Origin: Bacillota bacterium
GTDB taxonomy: Bacteria > Bacillota > Clostridia > Lachnospirales > Lachnospiraceae
Direction: 5' to 3'
Assembly: GCA_023414875.1 (NCBI GenBank)
Contig: JAEZMV010000002.1
Location: 1-64,000, forward strand
DNA: 64,000 nucleotides
Under the pieces are notes generated by a model. That model saw nothing but the letters and a program-made list of their open reading frames with translations, ran no database searches and was not told where the DNA came from. This document shows positions 26,903 through 36,579 of the stretch, one piece after another. Made by a program: the position numbers and the translations under genes. Position 1 is the stretch's first letter; every line of letters starts with the position of its first letter.

Positions 26903-27823
26903 TTAACTGAATTGCACTAGCCAGCTGTTGCTCTTTCTGTATTGACTTGGGCTGCAGCACATCATTTTCTTGAAAATTCGGCAGAAGTTTGTTATGTCCT
27001 CAAAGCCTACTCGATACGCGATCTCATTAATCGGAAGTCCTGTGTCTCGTAACATAAGTAAGGATGCCTCAATCCTCAGCTGTATGATATAGGATATGAC
27101 ACTCTCGCCGGTATTTTTCTTAAAAAGCTCGTTGACTGTAGTCCTGTTAATATGAAAATGCTCCACCAAAGTCTTTAAGGTGATCTTTTCCGCATATCGT
27201 GTATGTACGAAGAGAAGCATTTTCTCCATAATATCTGCCCCGGTATCCAGTACCTCCTCCATAATCGGTCCCTCTACCAATGGAAACCTAGATAAATAAC
27301 AGAGTATCTCCAGTAAATATGACCTTCCTCTGCAGATCCAATAGCAGCTCTCCTGTCCTTCGAGTTCGTTCTTAATACATTCCATCAGATTGATAAATTT
27401 GCGAAGTATACTACTGGTAAGCCTATATTGGTTCGCCTGGTTACCGTCCCTGTTCAGGAACGGATTAAAAAGGTATAGATCCTGCACGAAAGGATCGGTT
27501 ACGTTCTCCCTGGAATACTGCCTAATATATGAAAATTCATAACTAATATTAAGAATCTTTGGTTGGAAGAAGAGGACATGTAGCTTCATATCATTCAGAC
27601 CTTCCATATGGATTGTCTCTTCTTCATTAAGAATGAATATGTAGGGAGCATGTATTATGAGCTTCTTATCATTGATCCTAATAACACCCGTACCTTCCTC
27701 AATGATTACAATTCGGAACGCAGTGTGAAGCGGGATGTCAGTTAGATTCTCCAAATTCATGTAGACCATCAGTGGAACCTCTGCTCCCGGATAAAATGAC
27801 CTTCCTATGGTATATGTTTGCAT
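26903..27823 (-). CDS. AraC family transcriptional regulator
   Basis: A 306-aa protein from ATG 27823, 8 bases from an AAAGGAG site; the ATG at 27829 is too close to that site. The N-terminal ~170 residues form a cupin-like ligand-binding domain (FRIVIIEEGTGVIRINDKKLIIHAPYIFILNEEE). The last ~100 are a double HTH AraC domain (ITLKTLVEHFHINRTTVNELFKKNTGESVISYIIQLRIEASLLML... INEIAYRVGFEDITNFCRIFKKMMCCSPSQYR). It is divergent from the stalk-domain gene at 28146. Targets and ligand are not evident. Confidence 0.92.
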   Translation of the reverse strand: MQTYTIGRSFYPGAEVPLMVYMNLENLTDIPLHTAFRIVIIEEGTGVIRINDKKLIIHAPYIFILNEEETIHMEGLNDMKLHVLFFQPKILNISYEFSYIRQYSRENVTDPFVQDLYLFNPFLNRDGNQANQYRLTSSILRKFINLMECIKNELEGQESCYWICRGRSYLLEILCYLSRFPLVEGPIMEEVLDTGADIMEKMLLFVHTRYAEKITLKTLVEHFHINRTTVNELFKKNTGESVISYIIQLRIEASLLMLRDTGLPINEIAYRVGFEDITNFCRIFKKMMCCSPSQYRKSNSWLVQFS

Positions 27824-28083
27824 TCTCATTCTCCTTTAAATATGCTGCACCTGAACCTTTAACCTCTCCGAAAACCATTGCCGAGGCTCTTCGCCTAATA
27901 TCCTGAAATATTCTTCCTATCCTATCTTACCACAATATTACATTTGAGTAAATCAATTTTACCAATGTACTGTCCCCTAACGACCAACTCGACTTAGACT
28001 TCAGATTTATTAGAGATAAATGGATATATAGTAATAAAATACTATTATTTACTAAAATTTAGTGTATGTTTTCTGTATATGTA

Positions 28084-28092
28084 TGCTATAAT
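28084..28092 (+). promoter_or_regulatory. extended -10 promoter
   Basis: TG-C-TATAAT at 28084-28092 is a perfect extended -10 located 54 bases before the GTG start at 28146. No strong -35 is present. It lies in the divergent gap 27824-28145, which otherwise shows no clear structure. Confidence 0.5.
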
Positions 28093-28145
28093 TTGGAATT
28101 GTATGGTTTGAAGAAAATAAATCAAAGTAAAGGAGAAAAGTTTAA

Positions 28146-29510
28146 GTGAGAATAAAAAGATTAATTCTACTTACAGTAGTAATGAGCATTGTTATATTAT
28201 GTATGACACAGACGGCATTAGCAGAGACGAAAGCGAGCAATAAGTTATATCCGGTTAGCAGCAAGGGTGTATTTAGTTATGTGGATATAGATGGAAAAAA
28301 GGTATTAGATACAGACTATGGATATGCAGACGACTTCATAGGTGGAGTAGCAAAGGTAATGGACGAATTTGGAGGAACTACCACCTACATAGACACCAAA
28401 GGTAAAAGTGTAGATTATGAAGCAAAAGATTATCCAAGCAATAAGTACAGAGAGTACAAGGATGGCAAGGTTGTAGATATATACTCAAACGCAAAGAAAT
28501 ACAGTACAGTTGATGAATATGATTGGCCAATAGAAGTGACAGAATACACAATCGGAGATGGCTTTATGATTAAGGAATCCTTAGCCGGTGGAGCACCTCG
28601 GATCCAGTTATACAAGAATGGTAAACTATTCTTCACTGATAGTAAGTATTTAGATTTAAAAGAAATATTCATAATAGCTAAATATGATGATGAAAAAATG
28701 ATTCGAATACAATATTCTGATTATTCGGACGACTGTAAATTTAAGACAACATATATTGACTATAACGGAAATTTAATGTGGACTAAGCCCGCAGTAACGC
28801 CAATAAAAGTAATGCTTGATGGAAATGAGTTAAAATTAAGTAATGCACCAAAAATAGAAAAGGACAAAGTTTTGCTTCCCGCAGAAGAAATATTAAAAAA
28901 GCTGAATTATAAAATAACCTGGAATAAAAAGAAGACAACAATGACGGCTAAATACAGTAAAATAACAATTGTAATTAAAACTGATTCACAGACAATCACA
29001 GTAAATAAAAAATCAATTAAATTAGATAGAAAACCAAAATTGTTTAATAAAGTACTTTACTTACCTGCTAAGAATCTGATTGAAAAAGCAGGAGCTAAGT
29101 ATTCCTGGGATTCTAAAACAAAGACCATCACGATTACTACCACCAAACTGAAGTCCGACATCCTGCCATCCAACACTCAAACAACACCGAACGGTGCCAT
29201 AATAGTAAACAATTTAAATTTATCTAAAGGGGCATATCTATATGCCGGGTTTGACTACGGAGATAAGTTTGATGCATGTGCGATAGAGACTGCTAACGTA
29301 ATTATAGCAGCTATTGAAGAAGTCGCAGGAAAGAAATTAACAGAAGAACAAGGAAAATTAATTGAAACCTCCTTAATAGCAGCTTCAGATATAATTGAAC
29401 AACCTTATGAAATAACAGTAAACGGCAAGGCATATACTATAATAATGTTCCCGAAAGTTGAAGGAGAAGCAACCTACGATATCAATGTGAATGTAGTACC
29501 GGTATCATAA
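28146..29510 (+). CDS. exported stalk-domain protein with WG-like N-terminal repeat
   Basis: 454 aa, starting at GTG 28146, 9 bases after AAAGGAG. A signal peptide (1-~27, ending ALAE) leads a WG-like segment (KGVFSYVDIDGKKVLDTDYGYADDFIGGVAKVMDEFGG...TYIDTKGK). A copper-amine-oxidase N-terminal 'stalk' domain (about 218-335; IKVMLDGNELKLSNAPKIEKDKVLLPAEEILKKLNYKITWNKKKTTMTA) follows, and then a short C-terminal domain of unknown type. It appears secreted without an anchor. It precedes the subtilase gene by 150 bases with no obvious terminator, so co-transcription is possible. Confidence 0.8.
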   Translation: MRIKRLILLTVVMSIVILCMTQTALAETKASNKLYPVSSKGVFSYVDIDGKKVLDTDYGYADDFIGGVAKVMDEFGGTTTYIDTKGKSVDYEAKDYPSNKYREYKDGKVVDIYSNAKKYSTVDEYDWPIEVTEYTIGDGFMIKESLAGGAPRIQLYKNGKLFFTDSKYLDLKEIFIIAKYDDEKMIRIQYSDYSDDCKFKTTYIDYNGNLMWTKPAVTPIKVMLDGNELKLSNAPKIEKDKVLLPAEEILKKLNYKITWNKKKTTMTAKYSKITIVIKTDSQTITVNKKSIKLDRKPKLFNKVLYLPAKNLIEKAGAKYSWDSKTKTITITTTKLKSDILPSNTQTTPNGAIIVNNLNLSKGAYLYAGFDYGDKFDACAIETANVIIAAIEEVAGKKLTEEQGKLIETSLIAASDIIEQPYEITVNGKAYTIIMFPKVEGEATYDINVNVVPVS

Positions 29511-29660
29511 TTGTAATACAATTGTCCTTTTAAGACTATTCAACAATTCCCAAAGCACTTGTTATTGCTGATAGTGGCGGTTTATGAAAGAAAAAATATC
29601 AAGAATTTCAAATATGGAATTATCATATATTATGATAAATAGTATTTGGAGTGTTGTATT

Positions 29661-31373
29661 ATGGACAGAAACTGTAGTATTGGCATAATAAGTGAAGATT
29701 ATAGAGATTTTTTAACTGATTCTGAGTTGTCCCCCTATGAAGAACTTATAAATAACGAAATCTGTGCTATTGCAATAGATAAAACCATCTCAGCGGTTTA
29801 TATTCCTGAATATTTAGTGTCTGCAAGATCACTTGAAAAGTATGGATATAAGTCCTTCATACGATTATTTGGATTAATGGATGAGCAAAGCTTAGAGGCT
29901 TCAGGGGTGGAAAGACTACGGAATATTCCGGGACTTAATCTGCGAGGGCAAGGAGTCCTGATCGGAATCGTAGATACCGGAATCGATTATACTCATAAAG
30001 CATTCATCAAAGCAGATGGTACTACAAAGATTGTTTCTATCTGGGATCAATCCATACAGAGCAGCAATCCTCCCGAAGGTCTCTACTACGGAACGGAATA
30101 TACAAGGGACGAGATTAATCTTGCACTTAGTAGTGGTGATCCGCTATCAATTGTACCAAGCTCCGATGAGATAGGACATGGAACATTTTTGGCCGGTATT
30201 GCAGTTGGTAATGAAGATATTACCAACGATTTTTCCGGAGTTGTACCGGATGCGGAACTGATCGTAGTGAAATTGAAACCACCAAAAAACAGTGTTAGAG
30301 ATTTCTATCTCGTGTCTCCGGATACAGTCTGTTATCAGGAAAATGATATCATGCTAGGAGTAAAGTATCTTATAGATACGGCAGTAAAATATAATCGACC
30401 GATATCAATATGCATTGGACTAGGAACCTCACAAGGGTCCCATGATGCAACCGATTCATTAAGTATATATCTATCATCCCTTGCACAACTCGAGAATATT
30501 ACAGTCACCATAGCTGCCGGTAATGAGGGGAATAGCCGGCATCATTATGAGGGAATACTGCCGCGGGGTACCAATGAAGATATCGTAGAATTGAATATAG
30601 GGCCAAATGAACAAGGTCTTTATTTTGAAATCTGGGGGGAAATTCCGAATACCTTTGGGGTTGGGATAACTTCCCCTAGCGGGGAAGTAGTACCGGTTAT
30701 TGCTCCAAGGTTAAATGAGAGAAGAGAGATTGACTTTATCTTTGAAATAACGACGATTAATATCTATTTTCAATTGGTAGGTTCCAGATCCGGTTCGCAA
30801 CTGGTTATTGTAAGATTTATGAATCCCACAGAAGGAATTTGGCGTATTACGATCAATAAAACTGATAGAACTCTGCCTTTACGCTTTAATATCTGGCTTC
30901 CAATTAGTAGCTTTATCGGTGGTGATACCTTTTTCATTAATTCAACACCCTACATCACACTAACTGATCCAGCAAATTCAGTCATTCCAATTGTGGCAAC
31001 GGCATATGATATGACTAACGACAGTCTTTATATCAATGCAAGCAGAGGTTTTACCAGGGCAGATCGTATATCTCCAACCTTGGCAGCACCTGGAGTAAAT
31101 ATCATAGGTCCGAATCTAGCGAATGGTTATACGATCATGTCAGGTACCAGTGTGGCTGCAGCACATACAACCGGGCTTGCTGCGATGCTGCTGGAATGGG
31201 GTATTGTAAGGGGAACCCTTGATCATATGGATGGAACAGATGTAAAGAATCTGTTACTTAGAGGGGCAGTTCGGTCACCCAATCAAACATATCCAAATAG
31301 GGAATGGGGGTTTGGTATTGTAAATATATATGGTGCCTTTGACAAATTAAGATTAGATATGATACTTGATTAG
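29661..31373 (+). CDS. S8 family subtilisin-like serine peptidase (Csp-type)
   Basis: 570 aa from ATG 29661, 9 bases after GGAG; a TTG-initiated frame from 29646 adds five residues. The catalytic triad is complete: D105 (IGIVDTGIDY), H173 (IGHGTFLAGI) and S497 (MSGTSVAAAH), with the oxyanion Asn in AAGNEGN. A ~200-residue insert between the Asn and Ser motifs and the lack of a signal peptide resemble the Csp/clostridial S8 group rather than secreted subtilisins. Substrate is unknown. It converges on a Gfo/Idh gene through a strong shared hairpin. Confidence 0.9.
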   Translation: MDRNCSIGIISEDYRDFLTDSELSPYEELINNEICAIAIDKTISAVYIPEYLVSARSLEKYGYKSFIRLFGLMDEQSLEASGVERLRNIPGLNLRGQGVLIGIVDTGIDYTHKAFIKADGTTKIVSIWDQSIQSSNPPEGLYYGTEYTRDEINLALSSGDPLSIVPSSDEIGHGTFLAGIAVGNEDITNDFSGVVPDAELIVVKLKPPKNSVRDFYLVSPDTVCYQENDIMLGVKYLIDTAVKYNRPISICIGLGTSQGSHDATDSLSIYLSSLAQLENITVTIAAGNEGNSRHHYEGILPRGTNEDIVELNIGPNEQGLYFEIWGEIPNTFGVGITSPSGEVVPVIAPRLNERREIDFIFEITTINIYFQLVGSRSGSQLVIVRFMNPTEGIWRITINKTDRTLPLRFNIWLPISSFIGGDTFFINSTPYITLTDPANSVIPIVATAYDMTNDSLYINASRGFTRADRISPTLAAPGVNIIGPNLANGYTIMSGTSVAAAHTTGLAAMLLEWGIVRGTLDHMDGTDVKNLLLRGAVRSPNQTYPNREWGFGIVNIYGAFDKLRLDMILD

Positions 31374-31443
31374 CTGCACAAAAATGATTCTCTACTATAT
31401 CAATCTAAGAATAGTACATTCCTAACAAGTTATTAGCACTACA

Positions 31444-31478
31444 AAGAGCAGTTATCAATAATTCTGATAACTGCTCTT
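31444..31478. terminator. bidirectional hairpin between convergent genes
   Basis: AAGAGCAGTTATCA (31444-31457) pairs perfectly with TGATAACTGCTCTT (31465-31478) across a 7-base loop, between the subtilase and oxidoreductase stops. The T-runs are short. Confidence 0.7.
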
Positions 31479-31511
31479 ATGGGAATGTTATATAGGACTT
31501 CCTTTCACTTA

Positions 31512-32633
31512 TCATTCAAAAGCAAGAACACTGTTTTTCTCACTAGATTCAAATAATTTTTCCATCAGCCTAAGTACACGAAGGGCTTCTTCAGCTGTAA
31601 CGAGAGGCTGAGCCACACCATTGATGGTATCGATAAGATTGATATATAGTTCATTCCTATCTATGATGACTTTAGGAAGTGGGAGTTCTTCTGAAGAGTT
31701 TTCGTTACGTGGTGCCATCGTCTTTGTAAGTCCTTCTCCAGCCTGAATTGGCTTAACGTCGCCCTCATCCCATTTTGTAACTCTTACTATTTTTCCATCA
31801 GCACTGAAGTTTTCAATGATGGCGGTTCCTTCGCGACCAGTGATATACCAATGCGGGGTATCTATGAAGTTGCAGGTTCCGACAACTACCTGAGCTGTAA
31901 TGCCGCTTTCAAAATTTAGCCATGCCCTGAAACCATCATCGCACTCATCACTGGTTATATAGGTGCAGCGACAGTAGACAGAACTGATTTTGCCCGGTAT
32001 CATTTGCAACAACCTATCTAATAGATGCACTCCCCAATCCAGCATCATTCCACCGCCATAGGCTTTCACTCTGCGCCAGTCTCCAGGTATGCCTCTGGAA
32101 CCCACTAAGGTTGTTTCCACACTAAATACATCACCTAATAGATGGTCGTCAAAGACCCTCTTAGCCACCAGGTAGTCATAATCCCATCTACGGTTCTGAC
32201 GAGGATAGAATACTTTTTTGCATTCTTTAGCGATTTCCATCACCTCTTCGAGTTCCTTTGAGTTCATCATTACAGGCTTTTCACAGAGAACATGCTTGCC
32301 AGCTCTTAATGCCCTGATTGACTGCTCCTTGTGCAGATGGTTAGGGGTTGCCACAAGGACGATGTCCACCTCCGGATCAGCTAGAATATCCTCATAATCA
32401 CGGTAACAATGCCAACCATTTTCAGCCACCCACTGCATTCTTACTTCATCTATATCATATACACCAGCAAGTACAAGTTTATCGTTCAAGGCTGCTATTT
32501 CAATTTGACCCTCTTGATACACATCATAGCTTAGAAAATCTGGTTTTTCATTCTCCTTTTCACTTATTGCCAAGGCATGTCCACTACCCATACCTCCGCA
32601 ACCTAAAATTGCTATTTTTAAAGGTAATTTCAT
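31512..32633 (-). CDS. Gfo/Idh/MocA family NAD(P)-dependent oxidoreductase
   Basis: 373 aa from ATG 32633 (AGGAG 8-9 bases upstream; the ATG at 32642 lacks a site). The N-terminal Rossmann fold carries IAILGCGGMGSGHA, and the family signature HVLCEKPVMMN follows. A C-terminal alpha/beta substrate domain includes RRWDYDYLVAK and GGMMLDWGVHLLDRLL. Members oxidise or reduce hydroxyls of cyclic sugars, inositols or glycosides. It is downstream of the LacI gene and likely belongs to the sugar island. A second, distinct member is at 38986. Confidence 0.9.
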   Translation of the reverse strand: MKLPLKIAILGCGGMGSGHALAISEKENEKPDFLSYDVYQEGQIEIAALNDKLVLAGVYDIDEVRMQWVAENGWHCYRDYEDILADPEVDIVLVATPNHLHKEQSIRALRAGKHVLCEKPVMMNSKELEEVMEIAKECKKVFYPRQNRRWDYDYLVAKRVFDDHLLGDVFSVETTLVGSRGIPGDWRRVKAYGGGMMLDWGVHLLDRLLQMIPGKISSVYCRCTYITSDECDDGFRAWLNFESGITAQVVVGTCNFIDTPHWYITGREGTAIIENFSADGKIVRVTKWDEGDVKPIQAGEGLTKTMAPRNENSSEELPLPKVIIDRNELYINLIDTINGVAQPLVTAEEALRVLRLMEKLFESSEKNSVLAFE

Positions 32634-32720
32634 TAAAAACACTCCTTTTTTTCATATCTTGTTATTCTCATCATGTAAAGAGTCCGGACAAAATTATAAA
32701 GCTTAATTTATATTTCGATT

Positions 32721-33713
32721 TCATGTGCTTACCCGTTTTATCAGCGTATGCGGAACAACTACCCGCCTACTTGTTTGTAAATCATTGGATATTACTCGAT
32801 CCAGTATTTGTACAGCTTCTACACCCATCTCATTAAATGGCTGAGCTATTGTCGTCATTTGTGGGGTGCATATTTCAGTGAGCTCTATATTATCGAAACC
32901 GCATACTGCGATATCTTCCGGCACTTTAATCCCCTGATTGTTCAACTCAACAATGCATCCTACTGCAATCTGATCCGATGTACAGAGAACCGCATCTGGA
33001 CGGGTACCTAACTTCATAATCCAACGGGCTATGTCTGCTCCTCCCTCAATCGTGTGATCAACTTTGATATAATACTCCTGATCTACGATTATACCAGCAT
33101 TTTGAAGAGCAGAGCGGTAACCGCTGTAACGTTTTTCTAAAAATTGATATTGTTTGTTGTTGTTTGGGGATTTGGCAAAGGCAATACGCTGATACCCGTT
33201 CTCTATCAAATATGAGGTCATGTCATAAGCCGCTTGAAAGTCGTCCACAGTTATATTAATAAGCGGAGAACTTGGTAGGTACTCACCTACCTGAACATTC
33301 GGATATTTACTTAACTCCGCCCATATTTCTCTATCCTCACACTGGTTATGATAAAAGATCAATCCACCGATCAGATGACTAGGAAGTGCTTTTACAACCT
33401 CAAGTATATTGCGGTAACCTTCAGCAGCTTCGCCGATGTATATCACCAGCAAAGTATACCCCAACATCTCAGCTTCCCGACGTGCACCCTCAATTAAACT
33501 TTCATTTAATGTATTCGCCACAAATATTATGATATTGCTTTGCTGAGCCTTTCTAGCAGCAGTGATTCGAACCTGTTTATATCCAAGCTTGTTCACCGCT
33601 TCAATAACACGCTCCTTCTTTTCCTGTGAAACAAGCATACTATTATTGATAGCCCTTGATACTGTTGCCGGGGAAACTCCAGCTTCTTGTGCAACATCTA
33701 AGATCGTTACCAT
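32721..33713 (-). CDS. LacI family transcriptional repressor
   Basis: 330 aa. The N-terminal LacI HTH is complete (MVTILDVAQEAGVSPATVSRAINNS...) and is followed by a periplasmic-binding-protein-like effector domain ending in IELTEICTPQMTTIAQPFNEMGVEAVQ. It probably represses the adjacent importer and catabolic genes until a sugar effector binds. A dyad (33771-33783) lies just upstream of its own gene. It is a close paralogue of the LacI at 41187, sharing most of the HTH and the EICTPQMTTIAQ tail. Confidence 0.93.
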   Translation of the reverse strand: MVTILDVAQEAGVSPATVSRAINNSMLVSQEKKERVIEAVNKLGYKQVRITAARKAQQSNIIIFVANTLNESLIEGARREAEMLGYTLLVIYIGEAAEGYRNILEVVKALPSHLIGGLIFYHNQCEDREIWAELSKYPNVQVGEYLPSSPLINITVDDFQAAYDMTSYLIENGYQRIAFAKSPNNNKQYQFLEKRYSGYRSALQNAGIIVDQEYYIKVDHTIEGGADIARWIMKLGTRPDAVLCTSDQIAVGCIVELNNQGIKVPEDIAVCGFDNIELTEICTPQMTTIAQPFNEMGVEAVQILDRVISNDLQTSRRVVVPHTLIKRVST

Positions 33714-33770
33714 TTTCTCATCCTTCCAACCCTTATTATTCTCTCAAATATAACTTATTTCCCCAAAAAT

Positions 33771-33783
33771 GTAAAGACTTTAC
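33771..33783. promoter_or_regulatory. candidate LacI operator
   Basis: GTAAAG-A-CTTTAC is a perfect 6+1+6 dyad 58 bases upstream of the LacI start. The half-site TGTAAAG recurs upstream of the oxidoreductase at 32633 (near 32676) and, inverted, in the divergent gap near 38760. This is suggestive only. Confidence 0.4.
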
Positions 33784-33980
33784 TTCCGCAAAGCTTATTG
33801 ATGATAGAAACGCAAGGACAGCGCTAAACTAAAGTATCTACATTTATTAAGGGCTTACTTGTGCACATGTTTTTATTACCTGCAATCTATATGCTACCAT
33901 GCTACAAGGTATATTTTAGTAGGATTTCAGAGTATTGATTAAGCACACTCTTAAATGCTGATCTGTCTTTTAATTTATGA

Positions 33981-34976
33981 TTATACTTTATTCATCTTTT
34001 TATTGAAGTAGCGAGTAGATACAACATCTAAAAGGACAGCAGAGAGGATGAGAAGACCCTTTGCTACCAACTGCCAGTTGCTGTCAACCGCATTTAAGTT
34101 AAGTATGTTGTTGATAACACCAACGATAAGACAACCAATTACGGTACCAATAATATTTCCGGAACCACCGTAAAGACTGGTTCCTCCAATGACTACTGCG
34201 GCGATGGCGTCCATTTCCATACCTTGACCTGCAGTAGGCTGTGCACTAAATGCCCTACCGGTCATAACCATGGCTGCTATGGAAGCGCAAATACCCATAA
34301 TGATATATACCCTTATTGTCACGAAGCCGGTATTAACACCGGAAGTTCGTGCTGCTTCTGAATTACCACCCGTAGCGATTGCGTGGCGGCCAAAGCGAGT
34401 TTTATTAAGTATGATATAAATTATGAGCATTACAAAAAACATGATGTAGATTGGAATCGGAATAGGACCTAAATAGCCTTGACCTAAAACCTTAAATTGA
34501 CTTTGCAAACCATTGACTGGAGAGGTGTTGCTAAAAAGTTGACATAGTCCCCTGTATACTTGACCAGTTGCGAGCGTAACAATGAATAGAGGAAGCTTAA
34601 ACTTCACTCCTATATACCCATTTAAAAAGCCACATAGCGCACCGCATGCAATGCCACCTAAAAGAACCAACGGAAATGGTACATTTGCACGGGATAATAA
34701 TCCCATGATAACCCCTAACAAACCAAGCATATAACCTACCGAAAGATCCAGATTAGCAGATGCAATGACTAAGGTAAAGCCAATCCCTAGAATTGCACTT
34801 GCGCTTATCTGCCGCACAACATTCATAAGGTTACGTGTAGTCAGAAAAGCCGGCGTCACAAATGACGCTAATATACAGAGGATTAAAAGAATGATAAGAG
34901 CTTTATTTTTTAATGAAAAGTCACCAATTAAGGTGCCTATATTCTTACTCTTAGAAGGACTTACATTATTATTCAT
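33981..34976 (-). CDS. sugar ABC transporter permease (RbsC-type)
   Basis: 331 aa, highly hydrophobic with about eight to ten membrane helices, of the BPD_transp_2 family. It carries the characteristic GTSLYGGSGNIIGTVIGCLIVGVINN segment near the C-terminus and the early FVTPAFLTTRNLMNVVRQISASAILGIG motif of ribose/galactose-type permeases. One permease probably forms a homodimer with the two-domain ATPase encoded upstream. It is the third gene of the 37650-to-33981 importer transcript. Confidence 0.93.
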   Translation of the reverse strand: MNNNVSPSKSKNIGTLIGDFSLKNKALIILLILCILASFVTPAFLTTRNLMNVVRQISASAILGIGFTLVIASANLDLSVGYMLGLLGVIMGLLSRANVPFPLVLLGGIACGALCGFLNGYIGVKFKLPLFIVTLATGQVYRGLCQLFSNTSPVNGLQSQFKVLGQGYLGPIPIPIYIMFFVMLIIYIILNKTRFGRHAIATGGNSEAARTSGVNTGFVTIRVYIIMGICASIAAMVMTGRAFSAQPTAGQGMEMDAIAAVVIGGTSLYGGSGNIIGTVIGCLIVGVINNILNLNAVDSNWQLVAKGLLILSAVLLDVVSTRYFNKKMNKV

Positions 34977-35002
34977 GACTAATTTCCTTTCCGCTTCATC
35001 AA

Positions 35003-36505
35003 TTATGCACCGAAGGCTCGTTTAATCAGGGTTTCCTGGTCAGCATCATTCCGATTGAATTCTCCCATGATACGCCCTTCACGCATGACGATAATTCTAT
35101 CGCTCATACCTAGGATTTCCGGCATCTCACTACTGATCATAACGACAGCCATACCCTCGGCGGCCAATTCACTTATGAGACGATGTATTTCACTTTTGGA
35201 GCCTACATCTATGCCCCTTGTAGGTTCATCCAAAATCAGAACTTTCGGATTTGTTAACAGCCATCTGGCTATAATAGCTTTCTGCTGGTTACCACCGGAT
35301 AGTGAACCAATGGTCTGATTAAGGGAGGCTGCGCGTATCGATAGCTTTTTCTGGCACATTTTTGAATCTTCATCTTCACGTTTTTTACCAATAAAGGTAA
35401 ACTTATTGCAAATACTACTCAGATAGGCGAGAGAGATATTAGCCTTTACTGTGAGCCCAGCTATAATTCCACTCAGACGACGATCCTCAGTTACCATGGC
35501 TAGTCCAAAGCGTATGGCGTCCTTAGGGGATTGAATTTTAGCAGGAACTCCGTCTACTAGGATCTCCCCAGAGTCAAAGGGATCTATGCCGAATACTGCA
35601 CGCATTACTTCTGTACGCCCTGCGCCAACAAGTCCACATAGGCCAAGAATTTCTCCTTTACGAACATTCAAGCTTATATTCTGAAATTTATTTCCGGAAC
35701 TCAATCCTTTTATTTGAAGAGCCACATCTCCAGGGGTAGTTTCAATCTTCGGGAAAAGATCCTTAATTTCACGTCCGGCAATTTTGGCAACCAATTCATC
35801 CTGTGTAATATCCGAGGTGTCGTGTACTGAGATGAATTGTCCATCTCGCATGACAGTTACACGACTGCATACCTTAAAGATTTCCTCTAGCTTATGGGAA
35901 ATAAATATAATAGATGTTCCTTTAGCAGATAAATCTTTAATAATTTTATACAATATTGAGATCTCGCTGTCAGACAGTGAACTAGTCGGCTCATCCATTA
36001 TGATGATGTCAGAATTATAGGAGGCTGCTCGGGCAATTTCTACAAGCTGCATGCTTGCAACGCTCAAGTCACGGACGGTCCTACGCGGGTCTATTTCAAT
36101 ACCCAGCTCATCAAGCAGCTCCTGCGCCTTTTCTATGCGCTTCTTAGAGTTGATGATACCTCCCTTTGAAAAATCCTTTTCGCGACCTATCCATATATTC
36201 TCAGCTACATCAACCGTAGGTATCAGACTAATCTCCTGATGTATCATAGATATTCCTGCGGTCAGTGCCTCATAAGGAACCCTAAAGTCTACCGGGCTCC
36301 CCTTATACACAACAGTTCCTCCATCCGGACGGTAAATTCCAAGAAGAATCTTCATAAGGGTTGATTTGCCGGCACCATTTTCACCAATTAGGGCATGTAC
36401 CTCTCCTTTTTTAATCTGCAGCTTCGCATGATCCAATGCCTTGACCCCTGGAAAAGTCTTGACGATATCTTGCATTTCCAAAATATAATCGTCCTGGTTT
36501 GACAT
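35003..36505 (-). CDS. sugar ABC transporter ATP-binding protein (RbsA/MglA-type)
   Basis: 500 aa from ATG 36505 with a TAGGAGG site; the frame is open to 36583 but overlaps the hairpin and the stop of the binding-protein gene. Two fused ABC domains are visible. The first has Walker A GENGAGKSTLMK, signature LSVASMQLVEIARA and Walker B DIIIMDEPTSSL. The second has the atypical Walker A GLVGAGRTEVMR usual in this family, signature LSGGNQQKAIIARWL and VLILDEPTRGID. It energises import of an unphosphorylated sugar with the adjacent permease and lipoprotein. Confidence 0.95.
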   Translation of the reverse strand: MSNQDDYILEMQDIVKTFPGVKALDHAKLQIKKGEVHALIGENGAGKSTLMKILLGIYRPDGGTVVYKGSPVDFRVPYEALTAGISMIHQEISLIPTVDVAENIWIGREKDFSKGGIINSKKRIEKAQELLDELGIEIDPRRTVRDLSVASMQLVEIARAASYNSDIIIMDEPTSSLSDSEISILYKIIKDLSAKGTSIIFISHKLEEIFKVCSRVTVMRDGQFISVHDTSDITQDELVAKIAGREIKDLFPKIETTPGDVALQIKGLSSGNKFQNISLNVRKGEILGLCGLVGAGRTEVMRAVFGIDPFDSGEILVDGVPAKIQSPKDAIRFGLAMVTEDRRLSGIIAGLTVKANISLAYLSSICNKFTFIGKKREDEDSKMCQKKLSIRAASLNQTIGSLSGGNQQKAIIARWLLTNPKVLILDEPTRGIDVGSKSEIHRLISELAAEGMAVVMISSEMPEILGMSDRIIVMREGRIMGEFNRNDADQETLIKRAFGA

Positions 36506-36535
36506 TCTATTACCTCCTATATTGAATAAAATGGT

Positions 36536-36565
36536 AGGCCGTGCGTTTGAAAAACGCAACGGCCT
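36536..36565 (-). terminator. intercistronic hairpin after the binding-protein gene
   Basis: AGGCCGTGCGTTT and AACGCAACGGCCT form a GC-rich stem with small bulges (36536-36565) between the solute-binding-protein stop and the ATPase start. It has no T-run in the minus direction, so it more likely stabilises the upstream message or only partly terminates. Confidence 0.6.
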
Positions 36566-36579
36566 TAAAGAGATAGTTA

